This document shows positions 4,879 to 6,252 of a DNA stretch of 6,252 nt, piece by piece (within the stretch, counting starts at the first letter, position 1; every line of letters starts with the position of its first letter). The notes beneath the pieces are model-generated. The model was not told the DNA's origin. It searched no databases and was given only the letters and a program-made list of their open reading frames with translations. The stretch comes from Candidatus Woesearchaeota archaeon (GTDB taxonomy: Archaea > Nanobdellota > Nanobdellia > Woesearchaeales > JACPBV01). Both the position numbers and the translations under genes were made by a program. The stretch covers positions 1 to 6,252 of the forward strand of contig JACPBU010000054.1 of NCBI GenBank assembly GCA_016180165.1. Reading direction: 5' to 3'.

Positions 4879-6072
4879 TCAGCCCTTTTTCACCACACAA
4901 TACTGTGTGCCCATGTTGTCCAATGACAGGCATTCAACTTTGTTCGTTTCACATGCTGTGCAGCCCTGCCTGCTGCATACATTCTCATATCCAAGATTTG
5001 GCAAACTTATCAAGTGGCAGGAAAAGGGATAGAGCTCCCCTATAGGGCTTGTTGGGCAGTTTGCCCCTCCGCTCTCGCAGACAAGATAGGGGTTTTCCGG
5101 CTCTGTCGGAGCGGCAGTCGGTTCCGTCGTAGGCGCTTGTGTTTCGCCAGGGCCATTTCCAGCTTGTGAGCCAGCAGGAACATCTTCCATTGCATTTTGT
5201 TGCTCCTGCTCTTGTGCGGGCTCGCCTGTTTTTTGCTCTTGTTCCGCTTGTGGAGTCTCAGGCTCTTCACCTTTTAAGAGCCTTTCGAGCAAGGCAATAA
5301 GCTTCTCTGTCTTATCCCTGCCAAGCACCCTAATCAATGCCCTTAAATTCTCTGAGTTATAAAAAAGATTTTCATAGACCATCTGTGAGAGGACATTATT
5401 TAGGCCGAACCTTGCAATTCCGGTCGGGTCACTTATCACAGCAGTCAAAGAGGAGCGGATAGCCGCCATATCATCAGGCATATTCTCAGCAATCATCTGG
5501 AGCGTGTCATCAGGAATACTTGAGAATATCTTGTTTAGATTTGCAGTAATTGCTTTCTTGTCCATGCAGACAGACTGCATATTGTCCATCACTGTCCCTT
5601 TAGGGCAGACACATGCAGAGCCATCTTCTAATTCAGCCCCTTTCGGGCATCCATTTTCCCTTCCGAACATGGTGTTAATCCTGTATTGGACAAAATCCCT
5701 GCTCTTGTCAACAGAAATGCAATCTTCCCTCCCATGATTAAGGCCCGATCCCTGCAGGTAATCACATTCGGGGTCAGCTAAGCACTGGTTGCATTCTTTA
5801 GCCATAACCTCCCCCTCTCTTTTAGTAATATCTTTCTTTACGCATTCATCACTGCACTTTTTAGATTGCTCATACGTGGCCCTGATGCACTTCTCATAAC
5901 CAGCGCTTGCATTCTTGTCGTATAGCTTTAGAATGCCCTCATGGCTGCACTTTACGCAAAAATCTGCGCAATATTTCCTTTTATAAGCCGTTCCCCCGGT
6001 TGAGGAAAAAGAGATGCTGGCGATAAGCAAGAATGCCATCAAAACTCCTGCAAAAAGCTGAAGTTTCTTCAT
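4879..6072 (-). CDS. Secreted cysteine-rich protein, unknown function
   Basis: A 397-residue exported protein when started at the ATG at 6072 (an ATG at 6078 adds two residues). The 6072 start is preferred because the TATA box begins 31 bases upstream, as at neighbouring leaderless genes. An N-terminal signal peptide MKKLQLFAGVLMAFLLIA is followed by a probable cleavage region SISFSSTGG. The first domain (about 30-170) has 14 cysteines, including CVKC (39-42), CNQC (94-97) and a CVCPKG segment (155-160) reminiscent of small disulfide-rich repeats. A cysteine-free, probably helical region (175-268) follows, then a linker rich in Glu, Gln, Pro and Thr (269-328). The C-terminal domain (about 329-397) has eight cysteines, including CTAC (371-374). 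The even total of 22 suggests disulfides formed outside the membrane. Metal binding by the CxxC pairs is an alternative. No family is recognised. It is the first gene of a two-gene operon with the lipoprotein. Confidence 0.82.
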   Translation of the reverse strand: MKKLQLFAGVLMAFLLIASISFSSTGGTAYKRKYCADFCVKCSHEGILKLYDKNASAGYEKCIRATYEQSKKCSDECVKKDITKREGEVMAKECNQCLADPECDYLQGSGLNHGREDCISVDKSRDFVQYRINTMFGRENGCPKGAELEDGSACVCPKGTVMDNMQSVCMDKKAITANLNKIFSSIPDDTLQMIAENMPDDMAAIRSSLTAVISDPTGIARFGLNNVLSQMVYENLFYNSENLRALIRVLGRDKTEKLIALLERLLKGEEPETPQAEQEQKTGEPAQEQEQQNAMEDVPAGSQAGNGPGETQAPTTEPTAAPTEPENPYLVCESGGANCPTSPIGELYPFSCHLISLPNLGYENVCSRQGCTACETNKVECLSLDNMGTQYCVVKKG

Positions 6073-6089
6073 ACTCATAATCTAAAATT

Positions 6090-6103
6090 TTTATATATAT
6101 AAA
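6090..6103 (-). promoter_or_regulatory. Symmetric TATA box of the cysteine-rich protein operon
   Basis: TTTATATATATAAA is a perfect 14-base palindrome. Read on the minus strand, its first T is 31 bases before the ATG at 6072 and 25 before the ATG at 6078, which favours 6072 as a leaderless start. AATAAAG just upstream could be the BRE. The symmetry means it could also direct plus-strand transcription starting near 6120. Confidence 0.6.
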
Positions 6104-6252
6104 CTTTATTGATTTTAGCGTATGGCATTTGCCAAAGTTGCCTGCATAAGGCTCAGGATTCTCCCACATTCTACAAACGTGAACATAAGATTTTCCTTCC
6201 GTTGCGAAGCAAGTGGAGCGTTTTTCCGCCCTTGCAGGGGGAAGGACCAAAA
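6104..6252. other. Unassigned right edge with overlapping open frames and a stem-loop
   Basis: No gene can be supported here. Three frames stay open to the window end. One is a plus-strand ATG at 6122 (43 codons, no stop), 32 bases after the symmetric TATA box begins. A second is a minus-strand frame ending at TAA 6117-6115. The third is another minus frame that runs on through the signal-peptide region of the next gene. None looks clearly protein-like. The segment also has the TATGGCA-TT-TGCCA motif at 6121-6136 and a nested inverted repeat at 6194-6246. In the latter, TCCTTCC pairs with GGAAGGA, and inside it GCAAG-T-GG pairs with CCCTTGC. Confidence 0.4.

Noticed and set aside
5981..6250. 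89-residue minus-strand frame running through the promoter and signal peptide of the cysteine-rich gene.
   Set aside because: It crosses the TATA box and overlaps a well-supported signal peptide in another frame; the sequence resembles no known protein.

Overview
The window looks archaeal. Several genes are preceded by an A/T-rich TATA element (TTTATATA or a near match), and for three of them the element starts about 30 bases before the start codon. That is the layout of leaderless archaeal transcripts with TBP/TFB promoters. I see no convincing bacterial -35/-10 pairs or strong Shine-Dalgarno sequences, apart from a modest GAGG before the aldolase gene. The lineage cannot be fixed from this window. 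A metagenomic or DPANN-type archaeon would fit, but that is inference. No tRNA, rRNA, CRISPR array, transposase or integrase was found.

Left edge (1-685): the 5' part of a DpnI-family restriction endonuclease gene runs off the window on the minus strand. Its catalytic core and zinc-binding cysteines are readable. It is distinctly A/T-rich. Its promoter carries two 16-bp palindromes, one between the TATA box and the start and one upstream of the TATA box. A gene-free stretch of about 300 bases separates it from the next gene.

Centre (686-4259): the minus strand carries a class I fructose-1,6-bisphosphate aldolase of the eukaryotic/bacterial type and, upstream of it, a six-helix membrane protein resembling DUF6159. 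The membrane-protein gene is divergent from a plus-strand APC-superfamily amino acid permease. The 189-bp region between them holds both TATA boxes and a 12-bp direct repeat spaced by exactly 20 bp.

Right half (4260-6252): a 174-bp convergent gap contains three consecutive inverted repeats whose G-U pairs work only in plus-strand RNA. Beyond it, a two-gene minus-strand operon encodes a secreted cysteine-rich protein (22 Cys in the exported part) followed, after a 1-base gap, by a small lipoprotein. Both are hypothetical and probably act together at the cell surface. Their promoter is a perfectly symmetric TATA palindrome. Upstream of it lies a copy of the same TATGGCA-N2-TGCCA motif found upstream of the DpnI-like gene. 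The last 130 bases contain overlapping open frames and a nested stem-loop, but no gene I can support.

The genes do not form one pathway. They combine core sugar metabolism, amino acid uptake, envelope proteins, and an apparently acquired defence gene at the left end.
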